DNA of 64,000 nt from Termitidicoccus mucosus (GTDB lineage: Bacteria > Verrucomicrobiota > Verrucomicrobiia > Opitutales > Opitutaceae): contig NZ_CP109796.1 of the NCBI RefSeq assembly GCF_038725785.1, forward strand, positions 1,116,001 through 1,180,000, in the 5' to 3' direction. Positions 49,024 to 57,031 of this stretch are shown piece after piece. The notes beneath the pieces are model-generated. The model ran no database searches and was not told the DNA's origin. It saw only the letters and a list, made by a program, of their open reading frames with translations. Every line of letters begins with the position of its first letter. Position 1 is the first letter of the stretch. A program made the translations under genes and the position numbers.

Positions 49024-50763
49024 ATGAAAAAAACAATTCTCGTCACCCTCGCCTTTTCCATCTTCCTGCTCGTCGCCCGCGCCGCCGACACCCCCGTCAC
49101 CATCGACCTCAGCGGCTTCGCTGACAGCGCGCAGCATTGGTATGATTATAAAAACCCACGTCGGGTGATGGAGTGCGTGCCCGGTCAGAAACAATACGCC
49201 CCGACCCTAATCAGTGACATCGCCGACAATATTCTCCTCTTCCAGCGTGCCAACGGAGGTTGGCCTAAAAACTACGACATGCAGGCCATTCTCACGCCGG
49301 AGCAACGCAAGGCTGTCATCGAGTCGCACGACCACAACGATACCACGCTCGACAACCGCACCACGCACACGCAGATCGTCTATCTCGCCAAAGCCTATGA
49401 ACGCCTCGGTCTTCCCTCCTACCGATATGCCTGTCTGCGCGGTTTTGACTTCATCCTCGACGCACAGCTCGACTGCGGTGGTTTTCCGCAAATCTGGCCG
49501 GATCCCGATGGTTATCACGCCTTCATCACCTACAACGACGGTGTCACCATCGGATTATTCGGTCTCCTGCGCGACATGGCCGAAGGCCGCAATGGTTTTT
49601 CATGGATGGACAATACTCGCCGCGAACAGGCCCGCGCCGCGCTCGACCGCGGCATCACCTGCCTGCTCAGTACGCAATACACAAACAAGCAGGGAGTCCT
49701 CCAAGGTTGGGGCCAACAACACGACCCGAAAGACATGCAGCCTGCCCTCGCCCGCAAATACGAGCTTCCCTCACTCTGCGGACAGGATACCGCCGAGATC
49801 GCGGCCTTTCTCATGGAGGTCGAAAACCCATCCGCCGAAATCATCCGCTCCGTGAAGGCCGCCGTGGCCTGGCTCGACGCGGTCAAAATCACCGGCAAAA
49901 AACTCATCACCCACGACGCATCCGGCACGAAAGTCGCCGACCGCACCGTCGTCGCTGACCTGGCCGCGCCGCCCATGTGGGCGCGCCTCTACGAACTCGA
50001 AACCAACCACCCCATCTTCGCCGGACGTGACGGTGTAAAACACTACGATATCGCTGAAATCGACCACAACCGCCGCAATGGCTACGATTGGTATGGGCAC
50101 TGGGCGCTGGATGTCCTTGCGAAACAATATCACGCCTGGCTCGAAAAAATCTCCGCCGCCACCACGTCTGACGATTTTCGTCACGACCTGGGCAAATGGG
50201 CCGTCGAGCAGATGCCCGGCGGCACTGTCACCGCCGCCGATGGCGTGCTCACCATCACCGACACCAAAGGTTGCACTGTGTGGTTCCGTCAGAAACTCAC
50301 CGCTCCGCTCACCATCCGCTATGATGCCACCATGGACTCCGATGCCCGCGTCTCCGACCTCAACTGTTTCTGGATGGCCTCCGACCCCGGGAACCCCGCC
50401 GATCTCTTCCATTCCGCGCACCAGCGCAACGGAAAATTCTCCACCTATGACAGCCTCCTCACCTACTACGTAGGCTACGGTGGCAACAATAACACCACCA
50501 CCCGCTTTCGCCGCTACGACGGCACCGGAGACCGCCCGCTCCTCCCTGAGCACGAATTCACCGATCCCGCGCACCTTCTCCAACCCGACCGCACCTACGC
50601 CATCACGATCACCGTGGCCGCCGACGGCACCACCACATACATCCGCGACGGCGAGACCATCTTCGCCTACCGCGATCCACAGCCGCTTGCCGAGGGCTGG
50701 TTCGGTTTTCGTACGGTAAAATCCAAAATTAAAATTGAAAATTTTCGCGTCACCAAAAACTGA
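49024..50763 (+). CDS. Pectate lyase PL10, tandem copy 5, with C-terminal DUF6250-like domain
   Basis: 579 residues from ATG 49024 (MKKTILVTLAFSIFLLVARA); the ATG at 49000 overlapping the previous stop is an alternative. Residues about 25-375 are a PL10 lyase (RANGGWPKNYDM, TLDNRTTHTQIVYLAKAY, FITYNDGVT, QGWGQQHDPKDMQPALARKY). Residues about 385-579 are an added beta-sandwich that resembles DUF6250-type domains: TVWFRQKLTAPLTIRYDATM, NCFWMASDPGNPADLF, YYVGYGGNNNTTTRFRRYDG and a final AYRDPQPLAEGWFGFRTVKS. Such domains are probably carbohydrate-binding or assist pectin enzymes. The only copy with an extra domain. Confidence 0.92.
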   Translation: MKKTILVTLAFSIFLLVARAADTPVTIDLSGFADSAQHWYDYKNPRRVMECVPGQKQYAPTLISDIADNILLFQRANGGWPKNYDMQAILTPEQRKAVIESHDHNDTTLDNRTTHTQIVYLAKAYERLGLPSYRYACLRGFDFILDAQLDCGGFPQIWPDPDGYHAFITYNDGVTIGLFGLLRDMAEGRNGFSWMDNTRREQARAALDRGITCLLSTQYTNKQGVLQGWGQQHDPKDMQPALARKYELPSLCGQDTAEIAAFLMEVENPSAEIIRSVKAAVAWLDAVKITGKKLITHDASGTKVADRTVVADLAAPPMWARLYELETNHPIFAGRDGVKHYDIAEIDHNRRNGYDWYGHWALDVLAKQYHAWLEKISAATTSDDFRHDLGKWAVEQMPGGTVTAADGVLTITDTKGCTVWFRQKLTAPLTIRYDATMDSDARVSDLNCFWMASDPGNPADLFHSAHQRNGKFSTYDSLLTYYVGYGGNNNTTTRFRRYDGTGDRPLLPEHEFTDPAHLLQPDRTYAITITVAADGTTTYIRDGETIFAYRDPQPLAEGWFGFRTVKSKIKIENFRVTKN

Positions 50764-50811
50764 GCAGACCTGCTCGGCGCCCCTTTCTTCTCGCAATCAC
50801 ACCTACTCGCC

Positions 50812-51993
50812 ATGAATCCCCGCTGTCTTTTAACGATATTCTGCATTTTTTATTCCGCGTTCCCAGGTAGCGGCCAAGCTGCACCGGGTGCGCCCTCCAT
50901 CGATACCAGCGACTTCCATGACAGTGCGCAGCATTGGTATAATGTAAATACCGATAGTGCCGACCGCGTCATCCGTGCCCTGCCCGACCAGCCGAAATAT
51001 AAAGATACCCAGATCCGCGAAATCGCCGACAACGTCCTCCTCTTCCAGCGGGACAACGGTGCCTGGCCTAAAAACTACGACATGCAGGCCATTCTCACGC
51101 CGGAGCAGCGCAAGGCCGTCATCGCCACCCGCTCTGCCGTGGACACCACCATCGACAATCACAACACCCATTCGCAAATTGTTTATCTTGCCAGGGCCTA
51201 CGGTATTCTTGGCGACGAAAAATACCGTGTTGCCTGCGAGCGGGGTTTTGATTTCATCCTCACTGCGCAACTGCCCTGCGGCGGCTTTCCGCAAATCTGG
51301 CCCAACCCGAAGGGATTCCACGCCTTCATCACCTACAACGACGGCGTCACCATCGGCATGTTGAAAATGTTGCGCGACTGCGCCGACGCCCGTGCCGGCT
51401 TCGAATGGTTTTCTCCCGAACGCCGGGAGAAGGCGCGCGCTGCCGTGGCCAAAGGCGTCGAATGCCTGCTCGCCACGCAATATGCAAACAAGCAGGGCAT
51501 CCTCCAAGGTTGGGGCCAGCAACACGATCCGAAGGATATGAAACCTGCCAAGGCTCGCAAATACGAACTTCCCAGCCTCTGCTCCGTGGACACCGCCGAG
51601 ATTATACAATACCTCATGGGATTTGATAACCCCGACGCCCGTATCATCCGTGCCGTGCAGGCCGGTGCCGCGTGGCTCGACAAGGTGAAAATTACGGACG
51701 TCAAGGTCGAGAATTTCAAGACCACTGACTCGAAAACAGGTAAGCCGGTCACCGACAAACGCGAGGTGCCCTCCCCCGGAGCCGGTCCGTTGTGGACACG
51801 TTTCTACGAACTCGAAACCGACCACCCCATGTATGCCACCCTCAAAAGCGAAGTTGTATATACTTTCGCCGAGGTCGATCAGGAACGCCGCCGCGGCTAC
51901 GCTTGGCATTCCCAAAAACCCGCCGGCATCCTCGCCAAATCCTATCCCCAATGGTTGAAAAGGAATAATGTAAAAACTAATATTTCAAAATAA
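50812..51993 (+). CDS. Pectate lyase PL10, tandem copy 6
   Basis: 393 residues, signal peptide MNPRCLLTIFCIFYSAFPGS with leader codons 50838-50865 in 7-base units (ATTCTGC, ATTTTTT, ATTCCGC, GTTCCCA). Very close to copy 5 in its lyase part: RDNGAWPKNYDM, the shared MQAILTPEQRKAVI, TIDNHNTHSQIVYLARAY, FITYNDGVT, QGWGQQHDPKDMKPAKARKY. Differs at the end: the usual WYGYWP is WHSQKP and VVNDPSAPPIWAR is replaced by PSPGAGPLWTR. Signals a fairly recent duplication of copy 5 or 6 without the C-terminal extension. Confidence 0.94.
   Translation: MNPRCLLTIFCIFYSAFPGSGQAAPGAPSIDTSDFHDSAQHWYNVNTDSADRVIRALPDQPKYKDTQIREIADNVLLFQRDNGAWPKNYDMQAILTPEQRKAVIATRSAVDTTIDNHNTHSQIVYLARAYGILGDEKYRVACERGFDFILTAQLPCGGFPQIWPNPKGFHAFITYNDGVTIGMLKMLRDCADARAGFEWFSPERREKARAAVAKGVECLLATQYANKQGILQGWGQQHDPKDMKPAKARKYELPSLCSVDTAEIIQYLMGFDNPDARIIRAVQAGAAWLDKVKITDVKVENFKTTDSKTGKPVTDKREVPSPGAGPLWTRFYELETDHPMYATLKSEVVYTFAEVDQERRRGYAWHSQKPAGILAKSYPQWLKRNNVKTNISK
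50838..50865 (+). repeat. Heptanucleotide repeats in the leader of PL10 copy 6
   Basis: Four imperfect 7-base units: ATTCTGC, ATTTTTT, ATTCCGC, GTTCCCA, within the signal-peptide codons. Confidence 0.55.
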
Positions 51994-52063
51994 TCACGGC
52001 ATGGGCCCCCCTCCGATGCCTCTCTGCACAGCATCCGAAAGACAATCATCTCTTCGCTTTCAC

Positions 52064-53233
52064 ATGCACCGTTCAATTAAATTCGCCTTGTCATTCTGCG
52101 TTCTGCATTCCTCATTCTGCATTAGCCTCAGCGTCCGCGCTGCCGACATCATCGATGTCTCGAACTTCGAGGACAGCGCCCAGCATTTCCGCGAAGTCAT
52201 CCAGCCTGAGCGCGCTATCCAGATGCTCTCCGACCAGAAACATTATTCTTCGGAGCAAATCCGTGAGATCGCCGGCAACATTCTCGTCTATCAACATGCC
52301 AATGGCGGCTGGCCGAAGGACTACGACATGCTGGCTATCCTTACGCCCGAACAACGCGCCGCCGTCCTTGCCCGTCGCGACAGCAAGTCCAGCACCTTCG
52401 ACAATAACTCCACACACACACAGGTCACCTATCTCGCCAAGGCCTACTGCCTCACAGGTGACACCGCCCTCCGTAATGCCTGTCTGCGCGGAATTTGCTA
52501 TATCCTCAGCGCGCAATATCCGATCGGCGGCTGGCCCCAAAGCTGGCCCGACCCCAAAGGCTATGCTCCGCGCCTCACGCTTAATGACGGCGTGATGGTG
52601 GGAAACCTTCGCGTCCTCCGCCACATTGTAGACCGCACCGGCGGCTTCCTCTGGGTTGACGACGCTCTCCGCGAGCAAGCCCGCAAAGCCTATGAAAAAG
52701 GAGAGGGTTGCCTGCTCGACGCTCAAATACGTACGTCTGACGGCAGGCTCACCGGCTGGGCGCAGCAATACCACGAACACACCCTCAAACCCGCGCAAGC
52801 CCGCAAATTCGAGTATCCAGGCACCAGTGGCGAAGACACACCGGAGGTCATGCAATACCTAATGGAAATCGAGAACCCCAGCCCGCGAATCATCGTCGCC
52901 GTGCGTGCCGCCGCCGCTTGGCTCGATGCAGCCAAAATCACCGGCATTCGTATCGAGGAGTTCAAAATTCCCTATTACGAGACCGTCCGCCACAAGGGTG
53001 ACTTCGACCGTCGCGTCGTCAACGATCCCGCCGCCCCCGCGATCTGGGCTCGCATCTACGACATCAACACCGGCAACCCCGTCTTCGCCAACCGCGATGG
53101 CTCGCGCAAGGACTCCCTTGCCGAACTCGAACTCGACCGCCGCGTCGGTTATCATTGGTATGGCTACTGGCCCGCCAATGTGATGGAAAAGGAATATCCC
53201 GCATGGCTCAAAAAACACGGTCTCACCCCCTGA
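52064..53233 (+). CDS. Pectate lyase-like PL10, tandem copy 7, altered WGQQ motif
   Basis: 389 residues from ATG 52064 (MHRSIKFALSFCVLHSSFCI); an open frame reaches back to 52001 but that start lies before the leader. The leader codons 52093-52127 are five 7-base units (ATTCTGC, GTTCTGC, ATTCCTC, ATTCTGC, ATTAGCC). It keeps HANGGWPKDYDM, TFDNNSTHTQVTYLAKAY and the arginine in KPAQARKFEYP, but has WAQQYHEHT for WGQQHDPKT and LTLND for ITFND, like copy 3. Last lyase of the array, 30 bp before the leucine-rich-repeat gene. Confidence 0.92.
   Translation: MHRSIKFALSFCVLHSSFCISLSVRAADIIDVSNFEDSAQHFREVIQPERAIQMLSDQKHYSSEQIREIAGNILVYQHANGGWPKDYDMLAILTPEQRAAVLARRDSKSSTFDNNSTHTQVTYLAKAYCLTGDTALRNACLRGICYILSAQYPIGGWPQSWPDPKGYAPRLTLNDGVMVGNLRVLRHIVDRTGGFLWVDDALREQARKAYEKGEGCLLDAQIRTSDGRLTGWAQQYHEHTLKPAQARKFEYPGTSGEDTPEVMQYLMEIENPSPRIIVAVRAAAAWLDAAKITGIRIEEFKIPYYETVRHKGDFDRRVVNDPAAPAIWARIYDINTGNPVFANRDGSRKDSLAELELDRRVGYHWYGYWPANVMEKEYPAWLKKHGLTP
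52093..52127 (+). repeat. Heptanucleotide repeats in the leader of PL10 copy 7
   Basis: Five 7-base units, two identical: ATTCTGC, GTTCTGC, ATTCCTC, ATTCTGC, ATTAGCC, within the signal-peptide codons. Confidence 0.7.
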
Positions 53234-53263
53234 TCTCTTCCATAACCGCAGCTGTATATAACC

Positions 53264-54208
53264 ATGCGATTCTGTTCAAAAAGTTTCTTGTGCGTCCTGC
53301 TCATGCTCTACGCCATCAGCGCGTCCGTCATTGCGCGCACCGTGTCGTTGGCTGATTATGCCAGAGCGGGCCAACCTCTAAAAATATACACCGTCCCGCA
53401 AAAATTCGATGCGTCGGGTATTCCTCTTTTGAAATCCGACCAGATAAATAATTTCAAGGAGGGCGACCACGTGCTGCCGCTCTCCGATAAAAAGTTGACC
53501 GATCTGAAAGGCATCAGCACGCTCAAGGTGGAGTTCGGCGGGAAAATCGTCCCCATTATCACCGTCCCGCGGCTCCAACTTTTTTTCAATAAAAACGATC
53601 TCCACGATATTCCCGCGGAAATCGGACGGCTGGAGAATGTCATCTTCATATATTTCAAGGAAAACAAACTGACTCATATCCCGCCCGCCATCGCCGGAAT
53701 GAAATCACTCCAAGGAATGTATTTTACCGATAATAAAATCACTGAAATTCCGCCCGAGGTGTTCACCCTTGCCGGGCTCCGTAAACTCGAAATCGCCGGA
53801 AACCAGCTTTCCGTGCTCCCCCGGGAAGTCGGCAATCTCACCAAGTTGATTCATTTCCGCCTGGACAAGAACAAGCTCACCTCTCTGCCCGATTCTATCA
53901 GCAATCTGAAAGAACTGCGTGTGGTTGATTTTTCCGACAACGACCTTGCTGAGATTCCGCAGGCTTTCGCCGAGGTTTCGATTCGTTATGAACTGCGTCT
54001 TCGCGGCAACAAAAAACTTCGTACCCTGCCTTATGGGAAAGGGTTCGCCTCAATGACCGCCGCCATCGATATCAAGGACACCGGCATCGATCCCGCCTCT
54101 CTCCCGCCGGAAATCCGTGCCCGCACCGAGGCCACGCGTCCGCCGGGTGCCTATGCCAAGGCTCTGGCTGAGCGCGGCGAAACGAAGAAAACGGCAAGAG
54201 ATAAATAA
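53264..54208 (+). CDS. Exported leucine-rich-repeat protein
   Basis: 314 residues with a signal peptide (1 to about 24, ending SVIART). A first globular part (25-100, ending KLTDLKGISTLKVEFG) is followed by about seven leucine-rich repeats of 23 residues with the bacterial/plant-type consensus LxxLxxLxxLxLxxNxLxxIPxxI: NDLHDIPAEIGRLENV, NKITEIPPEVFTLAGLRKLE, NQLSVLPREVGNLTKL, NKLTSLPDSISNLKELRVVD. The basic, lysine-rich tail is probably unstructured. Such proteins bind proteins; nothing enzymatic is seen. It may be a surface or periplasmic binding factor; eukaryote-like repeats also occur in host-associated verrucomicrobia. Confidence 0.8.
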   Translation: MRFCSKSFLCVLLMLYAISASVIARTVSLADYARAGQPLKIYTVPQKFDASGIPLLKSDQINNFKEGDHVLPLSDKKLTDLKGISTLKVEFGGKIVPIITVPRLQLFFNKNDLHDIPAEIGRLENVIFIYFKENKLTHIPPAIAGMKSLQGMYFTDNKITEIPPEVFTLAGLRKLEIAGNQLSVLPREVGNLTKLIHFRLDKNKLTSLPDSISNLKELRVVDFSDNDLAEIPQAFAEVSIRYELRLRGNKKLRTLPYGKGFASMTAAIDIKDTGIDPASLPPEIRARTEATRPPGAYAKALAERGETKKTARDK

Positions 54209-54259
54209 CATATTGCTCGCCGATTCTTCAACCAGACCAACCGCCACATCTCCATAATC

Positions 54260-55600
54260 ATGACAAAATCCAGACTCCTCTTCGGCGTCTTTTCCGGCAT
54301 CCTCGCATCGACCATCGCCTCGACGGCACTCTACGCCCAGGCCAACATCGGCGCCGGCGAAGGCCATGAGGAGGCCACCACACCCGCCGGACGCCGCACG
54401 CCCGACCCTGGCGTCACCGTGAGGCAGCTTACCGGCGGTCCGCGCAATCACTATTTCGGCTACATCGGCCAGTGCCGCACCATCCCATGGAACGATACCG
54501 GTCGCTACATCCTCTGCCTCGAGACACTCATCCAGGACCGTCTTCCCGAGGCCGGCGACCCCGCCGGTGTCTGCCTTTATGACACCACCACCGGCCAACT
54601 GCGCGTCGTTGACCAAACTCGCGGCTGGAATCCGCAGCAGGGCACGATGTTTTATTGGAATCCCGAGCATCCCGAGACGCAGTTTTTTTTCAACGATCGC
54701 GATGTGAAGACCGGCAAAATCTTCACCGTGCTCTATGACATCACCGCCGGGCTCGACGGCAAAGGAGGCCGCATCCGCGAATACTGTTTCGACGGCTGTC
54801 CCGTGGCCAATGGAGGCGTCGCACAAAATGGCCGATACTTTTTCGCCATCAACTACGCCCGTATGGCCCGCCTGCGCCCCGTCACCGGTTATAAGGGCGC
54901 GACCGACTGGACGGACGGCGTCGCCGCGCCTGAGGACGACGGCATCCATCGTGTCGATATCAACACCGGCGAACGCAAGCTCATCGTTTCCTTCGCCCGA
55001 CTCCGCGAGGCCATCCGCCCCATGGACCCGAAGCGCATCGACACGCGTCACCTCTTTATCAACCACACCTTGGCCAACCGCAACAACGACCTCATCTACT
55101 TCTTCTGTCGCGCTGACTTCGAGACCGAGCCGCAGACGCGAATCAACGTTCCCTTCACCGTGCGTCAGGACGGCACGGGCCTTACCGCGCACAGCATTTT
55201 CATCGGCGGTCATCCCGACTGGGATTCCGGCGCATACATGATCGGTTCGAACAGCGACAAACAGGTCATCTACGACACTGCCACGAAGAAAATCATCGGT
55301 GACCTCGGCGGCAACGAACTCTACACTGACACCGAAGGCGACATATCCGTCTCGCCCAACGGCCGCTGGTTCGTCAACGGCGACCGCATTGGAAAATATA
55401 ATTATTATATATTCCTCGACCGCAAGACCGGCCGCACTCTCAAGTCCCCCGGCGTTTACATGGCCGACTGGACCATCAAATGGGGCGCGCTCCGTCTTGA
55501 CCCCGCACCCGCGTGGAATCGCGAGAGCAACGCCATTGTCGTCCCCGGTATCGCAGGGGACGACACCCGACAGATGTTCATGATTTCCCTGCCCGACTAA
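54260..55600 (+). CDS. Oligogalacturonate-lyase-like beta-propeller protein (PL22-like), copy 1
   Basis: 446 residues, signal peptide 1 to about 29 (ALYAQAN). The rest is a seven-blade-type propeller typical of oligogalacturonide lyases: RQLTGGPRNHYFGYIGQC, GWNPQQGTMFYWNPEHPETQ, VNRHLFINHTL-like RHLFINHTLANRNNDLIYFF and IFIGGHPDWDSGAYM with histidines that in PL22 bind manganese and sit in the cleft. PL22 enzymes cut unsaturated or saturated digalacturonate to monomers. Exported here, whereas classical PL22 is cytoplasmic, so the exact substrate may differ. Followed 79 bp later by a paralogue with stretches of near-identical DNA. Confidence 0.8.
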   Translation: MTKSRLLFGVFSGILASTIASTALYAQANIGAGEGHEEATTPAGRRTPDPGVTVRQLTGGPRNHYFGYIGQCRTIPWNDTGRYILCLETLIQDRLPEAGDPAGVCLYDTTTGQLRVVDQTRGWNPQQGTMFYWNPEHPETQFFFNDRDVKTGKIFTVLYDITAGLDGKGGRIREYCFDGCPVANGGVAQNGRYFFAINYARMARLRPVTGYKGATDWTDGVAAPEDDGIHRVDINTGERKLIVSFARLREAIRPMDPKRIDTRHLFINHTLANRNNDLIYFFCRADFETEPQTRINVPFTVRQDGTGLTAHSIFIGGHPDWDSGAYMIGSNSDKQVIYDTATKKIIGDLGGNELYTDTEGDISVSPNGRWFVNGDRIGKYNYYIFLDRKTGRTLKSPGVYMADWTIKWGALRLDPAPAWNRESNAIVVPGIAGDDTRQMFMISLPD

Positions 55601-55679
55601 ACCTGATATTTTATGTAATATTTGGAAACAATCCCCGACAAGATCGATCTCTCCGAGGCCACCACAACCATGTATCAGC

Positions 55680-56993
55680 ATGAAGCATTTCTCATTATAC
55701 ACACTCATCTTCTCTGCGTTTTTTTCCCTCGCCTCCCACGCGCAGGGCATCTCCAGCAAACCGCTCAAAGACGCCGCCCTGCGCTCAGCAGATCCCGGCG
55801 TGGCGGTCCGCCAGATAACCCAAGGGCCCGCCAATCACTATTTCGGCTACATCGGCCAGTGCCGCACCATCCCATGGAACGATACCGGTCGCTACATCCT
55901 CTGCCTCGAAACACAATTCCAGGACCGCCTCCCCGACGCCGGTGATGCCGCCGGTGTTTGCCTCATCGATACGCGCGACTATAGTATTCGAGTTCTAGAT
56001 GCCACTCGCGGCTGGAATCCGCAGCAGGGCACGATGTTTTATTGGAATCCCGAGCATCCCGAGACGCAGTTTTTTTTTAACGACCGCGATGTGAAGACCG
56101 GCAAAATCTTCACCGTGCTCTATGACATCACCGCCGGGCCCGACGGCAAAGGCGGCCGCATCCGCGAATACCGTTTCGACCACTGCGCCGTGGCCAACGG
56201 CGGCATCGCGCAAAACGGTGGCTACTTCCTCGCCATCAACTACGCCCGCATGGCCCGCCTGCGCCCCGTCACCGGCTATAACGGCGCGCACGACTGGACG
56301 GACGGCGTCGCCGCACCCGAGGATGATGGCATTTACCGCGTCGATATCGAGACCGGCGGACGCAGGCTTCTCGTTTCCTTTGCCCAGCTCCGCGAAAAAC
56401 TCCGCCCGCTCGACCCGGAGCGCATCGACTCGCGCCACCTGTTCATCAACCACACCCTCAACAACCGCAACAATGACCTTGTCTATTTTTACTGCCGCGC
56501 CGATTTCGAAACTGAGAAACCCGGTTCGCGCATCAATGCCCCCTTCTCCATGCGTCCCGACGGTAGCGAGCTCATGTTGCATGAAACCTACATCGGAGGC
56601 CATCCCGACTGGGACATGGACGGCTGCATGATTGGCGCCATCAAGGACAGCCTCATCCGCTATGACGTGCGCGCTCGCAAGGTCGTCGCCGAACTCGGCG
56701 GACCCGGGCTGTTCATTTCACCTGGCGGCGACACCGCAGTCTCGCCTGACGGACGCTGGCTTGTGAACGGTTCGCGCATCAGTGAATACAATCATTATAT
56801 GTTCCTGGATCGCAAAACCGGCCGCAGCTTCAAGTCCCCCGGCATCTGGCTTTCCGTGTGGTCCACCGGCAAGGCCGGTGCGCTCCGCCTCGACGCTTCG
56901 CCCGCATGGAATCGCGAGGGCAATGCAGTCGTCGTTCCCGGCATAGCGGAGGACGGCACCCGCCAGATGTTTCTCATCAGCCTGCCGGACTGA
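55680..56993 (+). CDS. Oligogalacturonate-lyase-like beta-propeller protein (PL22-like), copy 2
   Basis: 437 residues, signal peptide MKHFSLYTLIFSAFFSLASH (ending AQG). Same propeller and motifs as copy 1: QITQGPANHYFGYIGQC, GWNPQQGTMFYWNPEHPETQ, RHLFINHTLNNRNNDLVYFY, IGGHPDWDMDGCMIG. DNA of the two genes is almost identical over about 78 bp (from 54447 and 55833) and about 140 bp (from 54619 and 56003) but clearly diverged elsewhere, including the signal peptide and C-terminus. A run of nine T (56070-56078) lies in the QFFFND codons; copy 1 has eight. Same probable role on oligogalacturonides. Confidence 0.8.
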   Translation: MKHFSLYTLIFSAFFSLASHAQGISSKPLKDAALRSADPGVAVRQITQGPANHYFGYIGQCRTIPWNDTGRYILCLETQFQDRLPDAGDAAGVCLIDTRDYSIRVLDATRGWNPQQGTMFYWNPEHPETQFFFNDRDVKTGKIFTVLYDITAGPDGKGGRIREYRFDHCAVANGGIAQNGGYFLAINYARMARLRPVTGYNGAHDWTDGVAAPEDDGIYRVDIETGGRRLLVSFAQLREKLRPLDPERIDSRHLFINHTLNNRNNDLVYFYCRADFETEKPGSRINAPFSMRPDGSELMLHETYIGGHPDWDMDGCMIGAIKDSLIRYDVRARKVVAELGGPGLFISPGGDTAVSPDGRWLVNGSRISEYNHYMFLDRKTGRSFKSPGIWLSVWSTGKAGALRLDASPAWNREGNAVVVPGIAEDGTRQMFLISLPD

Positions 56994-57031
56994 TTCATAT
57001 TATATAATCAGACACAATCACCTTTCCCATC

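Noticed and set aside
54050-55834. Minus-strand open frame of 594 codons opposite the first PL22-like gene
   Set aside because: Antisense shadow spanning two genes and their gap; no motif.
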